From Clostridium fungisolvens (lineage in GTDB: Bacteria; Bacillota; Clostridia; Clostridiales; Clostridiaceae), in contig NZ_BLZR01000001.1 in assembly GCF_014193895.1 (NCBI RefSeq), forward strand, positions 310,001 through 374,000: a stretch of 64,000 nucleotides of DNA. Direction: 5' to 3'. How positions within the stretch are numbered: position 1 is the first letter of the stretch; the number at the start of each line of letters is the position of its first letter. The notes beneath the pieces are model-generated. The model worked only from the letters and a program-made list of their open reading frames with translations. It did not search any database and was not told the origin of the DNA. The translations under genes and the position numbers were made by a program. Positions 10,025-19,115 of this stretch are shown one piece after another.

Positions 10025-11896
10025 TTGTTGAAATACCTTAAATATCATAGGGGCCTGCTTTTAGCATTAATAGATATAATGCTGATAAATCTATCCTATA
10101 TCTTAGCGCTTTATTTTAGATTTTCTTTCTCCATACCGAAGGAGTATTGGTATAACTACAAGATAAGTGTTGGTTTCATAATTTTAATTTATATGATAAG
10201 TTTTTATGTTTTTAGAATCTATAAAAGTCTTTGGACATATGCAGGGACTGATGAGTTTTTGCTGGCGGTAGCCAGTTGCTTTGCTGCAGGTATAGTTGGC
10301 ACAATCTTCACTAAAATAGTAGGCTTATCATTGCCTTTTAGTGTAGAAATTCTTTCTTCACTATTTGCTACTATGTTTATTTGTGGTTTTAGAATAATGT
10401 TTAGGATTTATAGAAGAGTATTAATAATTGTTGGGAGAATAGAGCGAAACAACTTGAAAAGAGTTATGATTGTTGGTGCTGGTTCAGCTGGAGCAATGAT
10501 AATAAGAGAAATGAAAGCTCATAACGAAATGAATTACGAGCCTGTATTAATTGTAGATGACAATAGTTTTAAAAGAGGAACTTCAATATCAGGAATAAAG
10601 ATATTAGGAGGCAGAAATAGCATAGAAAAACTTGTTATAGAGAAAAAAATTGATGTAATCTTAATAGCGATTCCATCTCTAGATAGAGAAAATAAAAAAC
10701 AGATAATAGATATATGTAAAAAGACAGGAGCAAAAATAAAGATAGTTCCTGGAGTTTATGAACTTATAGACGAGAAGTATCTACTAAATAAGATAAGGGA
10801 TGTAGACGTAGAAGATCTACTAGGAAGAGATCCTATAAAGTTAGATATGGATGGAATTTCTGATTACTTAGAAGATAAAGTTGTTTTGGTTACTGGGGGT
10901 GGAGGATCTATAGGCTCTGAACTTTGCAGGCAGATAGTAAGATTTAATCCAAAGCAGCTGCTTATATTAGATATCTATGAAAATAATGCTTATGACCTTC
11001 AAAACGAACTTAAGTATAAATATCCAAATTTAAATTTAGAAGTTATCATAGCATCTGTAAGAGATAAAAGAAGATTAGAAAATATATTTAAGGAATTTAA
11101 ACCTGAAGTTATATTCCATGCTGCTGCACATAAGCACGTACCATTAATGGAACATAATCCATCTGAAGCAGTTAAGAATAATGTGTTTGGTACTTTAAAT
11201 ATTGCTGAATGTGCTAATAAGTTTAAAGTTAAAAGATTTGTGATGATCTCTACAGATAAGGCGGTTAATCCTACAAATATAATGGGTGCGACTAAGAGAA
11301 TGTGTGAAATGATAATACAAGCTATGGACAAGATAAGTGAAACAGAGTTTGTGGCTGTTAGATTTGGAAATGTGCTTGGAAGTAACGGTTCAGTAATACC
11401 GCTATTTAAGAAACAAATTGCTCAAGGTGGACCTATAACCCTTACTCATAAAGAGATAACAAGATTCTTTATGACTATACCTGAAGCATCTCAACTAGTG
11501 CTTCAGGCTGGTGCATATGCAAATGGTGGAGAAATATTTGTACTTGATATGGGAAAGCCAGTTAAAATATATGATCTTGCAGTAGATCTTATAAAGCTGT
11601 CAGGACTTGAGCCTAATGTAGATATTGAAATAAAGGTTACTGGGCTAAGACCAGGAGAAAAGCTTTATGAAGAACTACTTATGGACGAAGAAGGTTTAGA
11701 TAGCACAAGCCATGAAAAGATATTTGTAGGAAGACCTATAGTCGATAATATAGATGAACTTAAGAGAAAGCTTAGTGAGTTAAGTTTTATATTAGAGAAG
11801 GAAGGTAAAAAAGAGATCTTCTATAAGGTAATGGACATAGTTCCTACCTATTTGAATCCAGCACTTAGTGAGGTAAGTGTTACTATTGAAAAGTAA
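10025..11896 (+). CDS. CapD/WbpM/PglF-type UDP-GlcNAc 4,6-dehydratase, membrane bound
   Basis: About 623 residues. Four membrane helices come first (about 1-125; ALIDIMLINLSYILALYFRF begins the first). A first Rossmann fold follows (VMIVGAGSAGAMIIREM, about 145-165), then the catalytic SDR domain with VTGGGGSIGSELCRQI (about 290-305) and STDKAVNPTNIMGATKRM (about 411-428). In the latter, Met replaces the usual catalytic Tyr, as in WbpM/PglF/FlaA1. The reaction is UDP-GlcNAc to UDP-4-keto-6-deoxy-GlcNAc, the first step toward bacillosamine or FucNAc-type sugars. GTG 10019 overlaps the GGGAG ribosome binding site (10013-10017), so TTG 10025 is the likelier start. The aminotransferase follows 104 bases later. 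Confidence 0.9.
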   Translation: MLKYLKYHRGLLLALIDIMLINLSYILALYFRFSFSIPKEYWYNYKISVGFIILIYMISFYVFRIYKSLWTYAGTDEFLLAVASCFAAGIVGTIFTKIVGLSLPFSVEILSSLFATMFICGFRIMFRIYRRVLIIVGRIERNNLKRVMIVGAGSAGAMIIREMKAHNEMNYEPVLIVDDNSFKRGTSISGIKILGGRNSIEKLVIEKKIDVILIAIPSLDRENKKQIIDICKKTGAKIKIVPGVYELIDEKYLLNKIRDVDVEDLLGRDPIKLDMDGISDYLEDKVVLVTGGGGSIGSELCRQIVRFNPKQLLILDIYENNAYDLQNELKYKYPNLNLEVIIASVRDKRRLENIFKEFKPEVIFHAAAHKHVPLMEHNPSEAVKNNVFGTLNIAECANKFKVKRFVMISTDKAVNPTNIMGATKRMCEMIIQAMDKISETEFVAVRFGNVLGSNGSVIPLFKKQIAQGGPITLTHKEITRFFMTIPEASQLVLQAGAYANGGEIFVLDMGKPVKIYDLAVDLIKLSGLEPNVDIEIKVTGLRPGEKLYEELLMDEEGLDSTSHEKIFVGRPIVDNIDELKRKLSELSFILEKEGKKEIFYKVMDIVPTYLNPALSEVSVTIEK

Positions 11897-12000
11897 CTTT
11901 AAATTTATGATATTAGAATTTCTATAAATACTTAGTAAATGTTATGAAAGTGATATTTGTATTTTAAAATTAAGTTTAGAAAAAAAGTGAGGTAAATAAA

Positions 12001-13227
12001 ATGAATGATATCAATATACGAAATATACCGTTTTCTCCACCAGATATTACAGATCAAGAGATAGAAGAAGTTATAAAAGCGATGAAATCAGGTTGGATTA
12101 CAACTGGACCAAGAACTAAAGAATTTGAGAGAAGAATAGCTGAATATATCGGGGTAAATAAGGCAGCTTGTCTTAACTCAGCAACTGCTGCTATGGAACT
12201 TACACTACGTATTTTGGGAGTAGGGCCAGGCGATGAGGTTATTACTTCAGCATATACATATACAGCATCAGCTTCAGTAATAGATCACGTAGGTGCTAAA
12301 ATAGTTCTAGTTGATACAGCGCCTGATTCTTTTGAAATGGATTATGAAAAGCTTAAAGATGCTATTACAGAAAAGACAAAGGTTATTATCCCAGTTGATA
12401 TTGCTGGAAAAATGTGTGACTACGATACGATTTATAGAGTAGTTGAAGGTAAAAAGGAATTATTTAAAGCCAATAATAAAATTCAAGAACTATTTAATAG
12501 AATAATTGTGTTGGCTGATGCAGCACATGCATTTGGAGCAGAACAACATGAATTAAAATGTGGACAGGTAGCAGATTTTACTTCATTTTCTTTCCATGCT
12601 GTTAAAAATGTTACAACTGCAGAAGGTGGTGCTGTTGTTTGGAGAAGTGACTTAGGATTAGATGATGAGTGGATTTATAAGCAGTTCATGTTATATAGTC
12701 TTCATGGGCAGTCAAAGGATGCATTAGCAAAGACTCAAAAAGGTGCATGGGAGTATGACATTGTGTATCCAGCTTTCAAGTGTAATATGACTGATATTTT
12801 GGCTAGCTTTGGACTAATACAGTTAAGTAGATATGAAGGTCTTATGGGAAGACGTAAGATAATAATAGAGGCTTATGATAAAGCACTTTCACAAATTGCA
12901 GTTGAAAGCCTAGTGCATTATGGAGAGGATTTTGCTTCTACTGGACACCTATATTTAGCTAGAATACCTGGAATCGGTGAAGTTGAAAGAAATGAAATTA
13001 TTATAAAAATGGCTGAAGCTGGTATTGCAACAAATGTACATTACAAACCACTGCCTATGTTTACAGCTTACAAGAATTTAGGGTTTGATATTAAGGATTA
13101 TCCAAATGCTTATAAGCAGTATGCTAATGAAATTACACTTCCACTTCATACTCTATTAAGTGATGATGATGTTGAGTATGTGTGTGAAAGTTTGAAAATA
13201 GCTATGGGCCATGTTTTAAATAGATAG
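12001..13227 (+). CDS. DegT/DnrJ/EryC1/StrS-family sugar aminotransferase
   Basis: A 408-residue PLP-dependent enzyme of normal family length. Conserved blocks are SGWITTGPRTKEFE (30-43), LNSATAAMELTLRILGVGPG (58-77), ADAAHAFGAE with the PLP-ring Asp, and SFHAVKNVTTAEGG, in which Lys202 forms the Schiff base. With the dehydratase before it, it should convert the 4-keto sugar to a UDP-4-amino-4,6-dideoxy sugar (PglE-like), using glutamate as donor. RBS GTGAGG precedes the ATG. It is followed 20 bases later by the initiating sugar transferase, so all three form one pathway. Confidence 0.92.
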   Translation: MNDINIRNIPFSPPDITDQEIEEVIKAMKSGWITTGPRTKEFERRIAEYIGVNKAACLNSATAAMELTLRILGVGPGDEVITSAYTYTASASVIDHVGAKIVLVDTAPDSFEMDYEKLKDAITEKTKVIIPVDIAGKMCDYDTIYRVVEGKKELFKANNKIQELFNRIIVLADAAHAFGAEQHELKCGQVADFTSFSFHAVKNVTTAEGGAVVWRSDLGLDDEWIYKQFMLYSLHGQSKDALAKTQKGAWEYDIVYPAFKCNMTDILASFGLIQLSRYEGLMGRRKIIIEAYDKALSQIAVESLVHYGEDFASTGHLYLARIPGIGEVERNEIIIKMAEAGIATNVHYKPLPMFTAYKNLGFDIKDYPNAYKQYANEITLPLHTLLSDDDVEYVCESLKIAMGHVLNR

Positions 13228-13252
13228 ATTACTAGAGATAGGGGGGATGTGG

Positions 13253-13876
13253 ATGTATAAATTTTTTTTTAAGAGAGTGTGTGATTTAGTAGTATCTATA
13301 ATCGCATTACCGTTTTGGCTGATTGTACTATTAATAATTGGACCAATCATATATTTTCAAGATAGAGGATCAATTTTCTATAATGCACCGCGCCTTGGCA
13401 AGGACGGAAGGATATTTAAAATGTATAAATTCCGTTCGATGAAAATTAACGCTCCAGATATAAGAAATGAGGATGGCTCTACATTTAATTCAGAGGATGA
13501 TCCAAGATTAACCCACATAGGAAAGTTAATGCGTAAAGCGAGTATTGATGAACTCCCTCAGTTGCTCAATGTTCTAATAGGGGATATGAGTATTATAGGA
13601 CCTCGTCCGGATTTACCAGAAGATTTAAAACTTTACAATGATTTTCAAAAAAAGAGATTAGAAGTGAAACCTGGTATTACAGGATATAGTCAAGCGTATT
13701 TTAGAAATTCAGCAACACAAGAAGAAAAATTCAACAATGATAGTTTTTATGCTGAAAATATTACGTTGTTATTTGATTTAAAAATTGTTCTTAAAACTAT
13801 TGTAACAGTATTGAGAAAAGAAAATGTTTATAAGAATAAAGGTGAATATGGCAATAAGACTACAATAAAACAATAA
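13253..13876 (+). CDS. Initiating sugar phosphate transferase (PglC/WcaJ-type, monotopic)
   Basis: About 207 residues, the size of the minimal PglC-like catalytic core. It has one N-terminal re-entrant hydrophobic segment (LVVSIIALPFWLIVLLIIG), then FKMYKFRSMK, the catalytic Asp-Glu dyad in ASIDELPQLLNV (D99, E100 from this start) and GDMSIIGPRP. It loads the first sugar-1-phosphate, probably the diamino or 4-amino sugar made by the two preceding enzymes, onto undecaprenyl phosphate at the inner face of the membrane. An in-frame ATG at 13247 falls inside the GGGGGG ribosome binding site, so ATG 13253 is preferred. Confidence 0.9.
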   Translation: MYKFFFKRVCDLVVSIIALPFWLIVLLIIGPIIYFQDRGSIFYNAPRLGKDGRIFKMYKFRSMKINAPDIRNEDGSTFNSEDDPRLTHIGKLMRKASIDELPQLLNVLIGDMSIIGPRPDLPEDLKLYNDFQKKRLEVKPGITGYSQAYFRNSATQEEKFNNDSFYAENITLLFDLKIVLKTIVTVLRKENVYKNKGEYGNKTTIKQ

Positions 13877-13909
13877 ATAGCTGTATAGCATATTAAGAGG
13901 ATAATTATT

Positions 13910-15106
13910 ATGAAAAAGATTATGATTCTAGGAGCTAGTATATTACAACTTCCGGCCATAAGAAAAGCAAAAGATATGGGATTGAAAACTATAGTTGTAG
14001 ATATGGATAAAAATGCAATTGGTTTTAAAGAAGCTGATGTCTGTTTGTATATAAGTACAATTGATATAGATTCTGTTGTTGAGGCTGCAAAAAAATATCA
14101 AATAGATGGAATTATAACACTGGCAAGTGATATGCCAATGAGAACAATAGCAAGAGTAGCTAAAGAGTTGAATATCGTAGGTATTACTGAAGATACAGCA
14201 TTTAAAGCAACAAATAAAGTAAGTATGAGAACATGTTTGAAAGAAAATGATGTTCCAGTTCCAACTTTTTATCGAGTTAAAAATGAAGAAGAGTACAAAA
14301 ATGCAATTCGTGGATTTCAGAGTAAATTAATTGTAAAGCCAGCAGATAATTCAGGGAGCCGAGGAGTTTTTCTTATAGAAGATATTCATGACGAAGCAGT
14401 AATTAAGTATGCTTACGAATATAGTAGAAAATATTCTAGAAGTGGTGAAATAATTGTAGAAGATTACATGGAAGGTCCAGAAGTGAGTGTTGAAACACTA
14501 AGTATAAATGGAGAAGTTAGTGTTATAGCTATTACGGATAAGTTAACAACTGGTGCACCAAGATTCGTTGAAATGGGACATTCTGAACCATCAAAGCTGG
14601 AGAGAGGCATTCAAGAACAGATTAGAGATGTCGCAAAACGAGCAGTAAAAGCAATTGGAATTGAAAATGGACCGTCTCATACTGAAATTAAGGTCACAAA
14701 AGATGGGCCGAAAATTGTGGAAATTGGTGCAAGACTAGGTGGAGATAACATAACTACCTCTCTTGTTCCTTTGTCAACTGGAGTAAATATGGTTGAGTGT
14801 TGCATAAGAATAGCTCTTGGTGAAAAACCTGATATTGAGCAGAAATTCCATAAGAGTTCTGCAATTAGATACTTTGATACTCCGGTAGGGATTCTTAAAG
14901 ATATTGAAGGCATAGAGGAAGCCAAGAAATTAGACGGAATTAAACAGATAAGTTTCACTAAGAATATTGGTGATAAGGTTGGAATTATACTTAGTAGTGT
15001 TGATAGAATTGGCTTTGTGATTGCCCAAGATGAGACAACGGAAAAGGCGATTAAGGATTGTGAAGAAGCTATAAAAAGAATATTAATTACTGTTGAAGAT
15101 AAATAA
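13910..15106 (+). CDS. ATP-grasp carboxylate-amine ligase
   Basis: A 398-residue protein with a pre-ATP-grasp Rossmann-like N domain (MKKIMILGASILQLPAIRKA, 1-20). The ATP-grasp domain follows: LIVKPADNSGSRGV at about 140-153, EDYMEGPEVSVETL at about 184-197, and HTEIKVTKDGPKIVEIGARL with the metal-binding Glu and Asn/Gly-Gly-Asp block at about 255-280. Such enzymes join a carboxylate to an amine using ATP. In this place, right after a 4-amino sugar pathway and where bacillosamine clusters often have an acetyltransferase, the likely task is adding an amino acid or another acyl group to the amino sugar; this is inference. It is transcribed with its neighbours (33-base gap before it). Confidence 0.85.
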   Translation: MKKIMILGASILQLPAIRKAKDMGLKTIVVDMDKNAIGFKEADVCLYISTIDIDSVVEAAKKYQIDGIITLASDMPMRTIARVAKELNIVGITEDTAFKATNKVSMRTCLKENDVPVPTFYRVKNEEEYKNAIRGFQSKLIVKPADNSGSRGVFLIEDIHDEAVIKYAYEYSRKYSRSGEIIVEDYMEGPEVSVETLSINGEVSVIAITDKLTTGAPRFVEMGHSEPSKLERGIQEQIRDVAKRAVKAIGIENGPSHTEIKVTKDGPKIVEIGARLGGDNITTSLVPLSTGVNMVECCIRIALGEKPDIEQKFHKSSAIRYFDTPVGILKDIEGIEEAKKLDGIKQISFTKNIGDKVGIILSSVDRIGFVIAQDETTEKAIKDCEEAIKRILITVEDK

Positions 15107-15154
15107 ATTTGTACTATGTAGAATAATTCTAAATTGGTGCTAGAAGGGAGCTTT

Positions 15155-16282
15155 ATGAAGAAAGTTGTGTTATTAAGTGCTACTAACACGGATTATGAAC
15201 CAAGAATGCAGTTTGCTGAAAAATACTTCCACGACAGAGGTTACGAAACTACTATAATATTGTCGGATTTTAGTCATATTAATAAGAAAAAAATCGAAAC
15301 TTTTAACAATAAATTTAAATATATAAAAACAATACCGTATTCAAAAAATCTTTCAGTTATGAGAATAATTTCGCATAGAAATTTTTCGAAAAAGGTATAT
15401 TATGAATTATGCAAAATAAAACCTGACATTATTTTTGCCGAAATGCCACCAAATTTTATAGGTAAATACATAGCTAAATATAAGAGAAAATATGGTGCTG
15501 AAATTATATTTGATATATGTGATTTATGGCCAGAATCACTTCCTATTGAAAAACTTAAAGGGCCATTAAAATTGCCACTTAACATTTGGAGAAATTTGAG
15601 AGATAAAAATATAGTAGAGGCAGATAGAATTATTGTAGAGTGTAATCTGTTCAGAGAGGTTCTTTGTTCAGTGACCAAAAATGTGAAAACTGCAACTATT
15701 TATTTAAGTAAACATGATAATTTCAAATTAAATGATGTATTAATTGACGCTGAAAAAATTAATGTTTGTTATTTGGGATCAATTAATAATATTATTGACA
15801 TTGAGACAATAGTGAAAATACTATCTGAGATTAATAAGTATAAAGTGGTAAATGTTCATATTATAGGTTCAGGAGAACAGAAACATAAATTCATCCAAGC
15901 TTTAGAAGATAGCAATATAAGTGTTGAGTATTATGGAATTTTGTTCAATGAAAGTGATAAACATAAGATAATGTCTCAATGCAATTTTGGTTTAAATATT
16001 ATGAAGAGTGGAATACATGTAGGTATGACGATGAAATCATTAGATTATTTCAGTGAAGGATTACCAATATTAAATAACATTCAGTATGATACAAAGGATA
16101 TGGTGGAAAATCACAGAATAGGGTTTAATGTTGATAATGAAGATATTGTAAATCTGGCTAAATCAATTATTTCAATGGAAAAAAATGATTTTATTAAAAT
16201 GCGAGAGAGAACTAATGCTGTTTTCAAACAATATTTTACGCCAGACGTATTTAATAAAATGTTCGATGATTTAATGAAATAG
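15155..16282 (+). CDS. GT4-family glycosyltransferase
   Basis: About 375 residues with a GT-B layout. The N-terminal Rossmann half has VLLSATNTDYEPRMQFAEKY. A conserved ICDLWPESLPIEKL block follows in the middle, and the C-terminal half has NVCYLGSINNIIDIETIVKI with a loosely conserved nucleotide-sugar site. ICDLWPES is typical of WbuB/TuaC-like capsule glycosyltransferases. It acts on the lipid-linked intermediate in the cytoplasm; donor and acceptor cannot be read. The frame is open upstream to TTG 15134, but AGAAGGGAG lies 5 bases before ATG 15155. Confidence 0.85.
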   Translation: MKKVVLLSATNTDYEPRMQFAEKYFHDRGYETTIILSDFSHINKKKIETFNNKFKYIKTIPYSKNLSVMRIISHRNFSKKVYYELCKIKPDIIFAEMPPNFIGKYIAKYKRKYGAEIIFDICDLWPESLPIEKLKGPLKLPLNIWRNLRDKNIVEADRIIVECNLFREVLCSVTKNVKTATIYLSKHDNFKLNDVLIDAEKINVCYLGSINNIIDIETIVKILSEINKYKVVNVHIIGSGEQKHKFIQALEDSNISVEYYGILFNESDKHKIMSQCNFGLNIMKSGIHVGMTMKSLDYFSEGLPILNNIQYDTKDMVENHRIGFNVDNEDIVNLAKSIISMEKNDFIKMRERTNAVFKQYFTPDVFNKMFDDLMK

Positions 16283-16305
16283 AATTGTAGCTAAAGGAGA
16301 AGTCC

Positions 16306-17502
16306 ATGAGAATAGTTTTAGTTTTTGAGCATCATTTTTATGAGGATACAGATGGGAATGTGTGGTGTGATCGCATTGTGGATTACAATTACTTGAAGAG
16401 ATATTTGGATGTATTCAAAAATATTATTGTATTTGCAAGAATTCAAAAGGTGAGCGAAAATTGTCATTCAAAACTTTTGGTAAGCGGAGACTGTGTTGAA
16501 TTCTATGGAATTAAAAATTTCTATGGGATTAAGGGATTAATACAAAATTATCAATCAATTATAGCAAACTTTAAAAAAGTTCTTGATAAAAGTGATGGTA
16601 TAATCGTGCGGGCTCCGTCTATATTGTCGATTATTCTATACAAAGAGATTGTGAAGAAAAATAAACCTTTTTTGGTGGAGTTTGTGATGGATGCAAATAA
16701 GTTAATAGGGTCAAATAGTATTGTAGCTAAATTAGCAAATAATATAATAGAAAAACGTGCAAAGGATTTATGCCAGAAAGCTATAGGTGTATCTTATGTT
16801 ACAAAGAATATCTTGCAAGAAAAGTATCCAGCTAAAGTAAGGAACTTGGAAGATAAAAATGTTAAATATTTTGAAGCTTATTACTCATCTATTGATTTGG
16901 AAGATTCCTTCTATTTTAAAAGGGATTATAGATATTTAAAGGATGAGACTTTTAAATTAATTCATGTTGGATATATGGATACTTATCAAAAGGGACATTT
17001 AATTGCATTAGATACTGTTGCTAGATTGTTAAATGATGGATATAAAGTTGATATTTCCTTTATTGGTGATGGGAACTTAATGGATGAGTTTAAAGAGTAT
17101 GGTATTAGATTAGGAATTCAAAATCAAGTTTTCTTTTTAGGTAGTATTAATAAGAAAAATGTTATTCGTGAGAATTTATTAAATGCAAATATGTTTATTT
17201 TTCCTTCTGAATCAGAAGGACTTCCAAGAGTTTTGATAGAGGCTATGGCGACAGGATTACCTATTACTGCATCAGCTACAGATGGTATTCCAGAACTTGT
17301 AAGCGAAGAATGGCTCTCAAAGAGCAATATACCTGAGGAATATGAATCAATTATTAAAAATGCGATTAACAATCCTAATAAACTGATTGATGCGAGTAAA
17401 ATAAATTATAAAAATTCTCAGGAATACCATAAAGAGATTCTTAGAACAAGAAGAATTGAATTCTATAGTAAATTTAAAAATTATATAAGTTCGTTGGTAT
17501 AG
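16306..17502 (+). CDS. GT4-family glycosyltransferase
   Basis: A 398-residue GT-B protein. The C-terminal half carries HVGYMDTYQKGHLIAL, SFIGDGNLMDEFKEYG and the donor-binding FIFPSESEGLPRVLIEAMAT block (E-x7-E motif). Then comes TASATDGIPEL. Members of this family use a UDP- or GDP-sugar with retention of configuration. It starts at ATG 16306 after AAAGGAGA, 23 bases downstream of the previous glycosyltransferase, so the two are co-transcribed. Confidence 0.87.
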   Translation: MRIVLVFEHHFYEDTDGNVWCDRIVDYNYLKRYLDVFKNIIVFARIQKVSENCHSKLLVSGDCVEFYGIKNFYGIKGLIQNYQSIIANFKKVLDKSDGIIVRAPSILSIILYKEIVKKNKPFLVEFVMDANKLIGSNSIVAKLANNIIEKRAKDLCQKAIGVSYVTKNILQEKYPAKVRNLEDKNVKYFEAYYSSIDLEDSFYFKRDYRYLKDETFKLIHVGYMDTYQKGHLIALDTVARLLNDGYKVDISFIGDGNLMDEFKEYGIRLGIQNQVFFLGSINKKNVIRENLLNANMFIFPSESEGLPRVLIEAMATGLPITASATDGIPELVSEEWLSKSNIPEEYESIIKNAINNPNKLIDASKINYKNSQEYHKEILRTRRIEFYSKFKNYISSLV

Positions 17503-17607
17503 ATAAACAGATATTATTATATTGAAATAATTTACTAGTTAATATATTATTTAATTTTTTAATTGTTTTAATATATTGATTTAGTCAGTGATCTTATGAG
17601 GTGGATA

Positions 17608-19074
17608 GTGTTAAAAAAAATTATAAAAGAAGCTGGCATCTATTTTGTAGGTAGCATAGGAATTGCAATAATTAGCTTTGTATTATCTCTTCTGTATTCG
17701 AGAATATTTTCAACTTCTGATTTTGGATATTATTCTTTGGTAATTAATGTTTATAATTTAGTTACAACTTTTTTAACTGGTTGGATGACACATTCTATAG
17801 TTCGTTTTTATAATGATTATAAAGCAAAAAATGAATTGAAATTTTTTAGTGGTACATTATTTATATTACATATTTTTGTTAGTATAGTAGTTTTTGTTGT
17901 ATTCTTTTTGATTGGCATGTTCTTAAAAAATGACTTATTTAGAGATATTATCTGGATATTATCCATAAATTATTTGTTTGATGGTTTATTGCTAATCATA
18001 AATGGCTTTTTTAGAGCTGATGGGAAGTCATCAGACTATAGTAAAAGTATATTTTTAAATTCAGTATTTAAAGCTATAATTTTACTTGTTCTCTACTACA
18101 TAATTGGAAGAAAAAATATTGATATCATTATTGTTAGCTTTTTCATTGCAGGATTAATACAAACTATATATCTATTAATCAAATATAAGGATTATAAGTT
18201 CATAAAAATAAAAAATTTTGATTATCAGATATTTAAAAGGAGCTTAAACTTTGGGTTCCCTTTAATAGGGGTTTCTTTGATAAATTGGATTCTAAGTTTA
18301 TCAGATAGATATATTATTAAAATATTTTGGCCTGCTAAAGATGTGGGATTATATTCTTATGGATATCAAATGGGTAATGCATTATTTTATACATTAACTA
18401 TATGTATTATGTTAGGAGCTTATCCTAATTTAGCAAAAGAGTGGGAAACGAAAGGAAAAGCAAGTATAGAAAAGTTGATAAGTAAGTATTTGGAATTGTT
18501 TTTTTATGTACTTATTCCATGTACTTTTGCAATATTTATTCTTGGTAAAAATGTAATTGAATTGCTATGTGGACAAGAGTATTGGTCATCATATAAAGTT
18601 TTTGAAATAACTTGTTTTAGTTATGCAGTTTATGGCTTGATTCAATATACAAATATACCTTGGGTATTAGTTGGAAACACAAAAAAAATACTAAGTTTAA
18701 ATATCATAGCAGCATTAACTAATATAATATTAAATTTTTTGTTAATTCCTAAATATGGATATATAATTGCTGCAATAAACACTTTGGTAGCGTTTATTGT
18801 TTATGTATGTATTTCTTTGATTCAAACTAAGAATATATTCGCAGTTAAAGTAGAATCAAGTTTTTTACTGAAGGTGCTAATATCTTCAAGTATTATGGAT
18901 ATCGTATTAAAATTATGTGTAGTAAATTTCAGAAACACTATTATTAATATGGTAGTAACAGTATTTTTTGGCATATTGTGTTACTTTTTTACGTTAGTTA
19001 TTTTAAAAGATAAAAATATATATTTATTAATAGAAAATAGAAAAGTATTTAGAAAAAAAAACTATACTAAATAA
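17608..19074 (+). CDS. Wzx-type polysaccharide flippase (MOP superfamily)
   Basis: About 488 residues with 12-14 hydrophobic segments, starting LKKIIKEAGIYFVGSIGIAI and LLYSRIFSTSDFGYYSL, which is the classic opening of oligosaccharide flippases. SLSDRYIIKIFWPAKDVGLYSYGYQMG in the middle is also a conserved block (helix 7). It moves the undecaprenyl-linked repeat unit to the outer face. The start is uncertain: ATG 17596 lies in front of the GAGGTGG ribosome binding site, so GTG 17608 is the more likely start. Confidence 0.88.
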   Translation: MLKKIIKEAGIYFVGSIGIAIISFVLSLLYSRIFSTSDFGYYSLVINVYNLVTTFLTGWMTHSIVRFYNDYKAKNELKFFSGTLFILHIFVSIVVFVVFFLIGMFLKNDLFRDIIWILSINYLFDGLLLIINGFFRADGKSSDYSKSIFLNSVFKAIILLVLYYIIGRKNIDIIIVSFFIAGLIQTIYLLIKYKDYKFIKIKNFDYQIFKRSLNFGFPLIGVSLINWILSLSDRYIIKIFWPAKDVGLYSYGYQMGNALFYTLTICIMLGAYPNLAKEWETKGKASIEKLISKYLELFFYVLIPCTFAIFILGKNVIELLCGQEYWSSYKVFEITCFSYAVYGLIQYTNIPWVLVGNTKKILSLNIIAALTNIILNFLLIPKYGYIIAAINTLVAFIVYVCISLIQTKNIFAVKVESSFLLKVLISSSIMDIVLKLCVVNFRNTIINMVVTVFFGILCYFFTLVILKDKNIYLLIENRKVFRKKNYTK

Positions 19075-19115
19075 AATGGTACTAAAAATAACAATTAGGT
19101 AAAAGAGGTGTAATA

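Noticed and set aside
14677..15189. 170-codon minus-strand open frame across the ATP-grasp gene end
   Set aside because: Antisense shadow of a strongly conserved enzyme; no ribosome binding site and biased residue composition.
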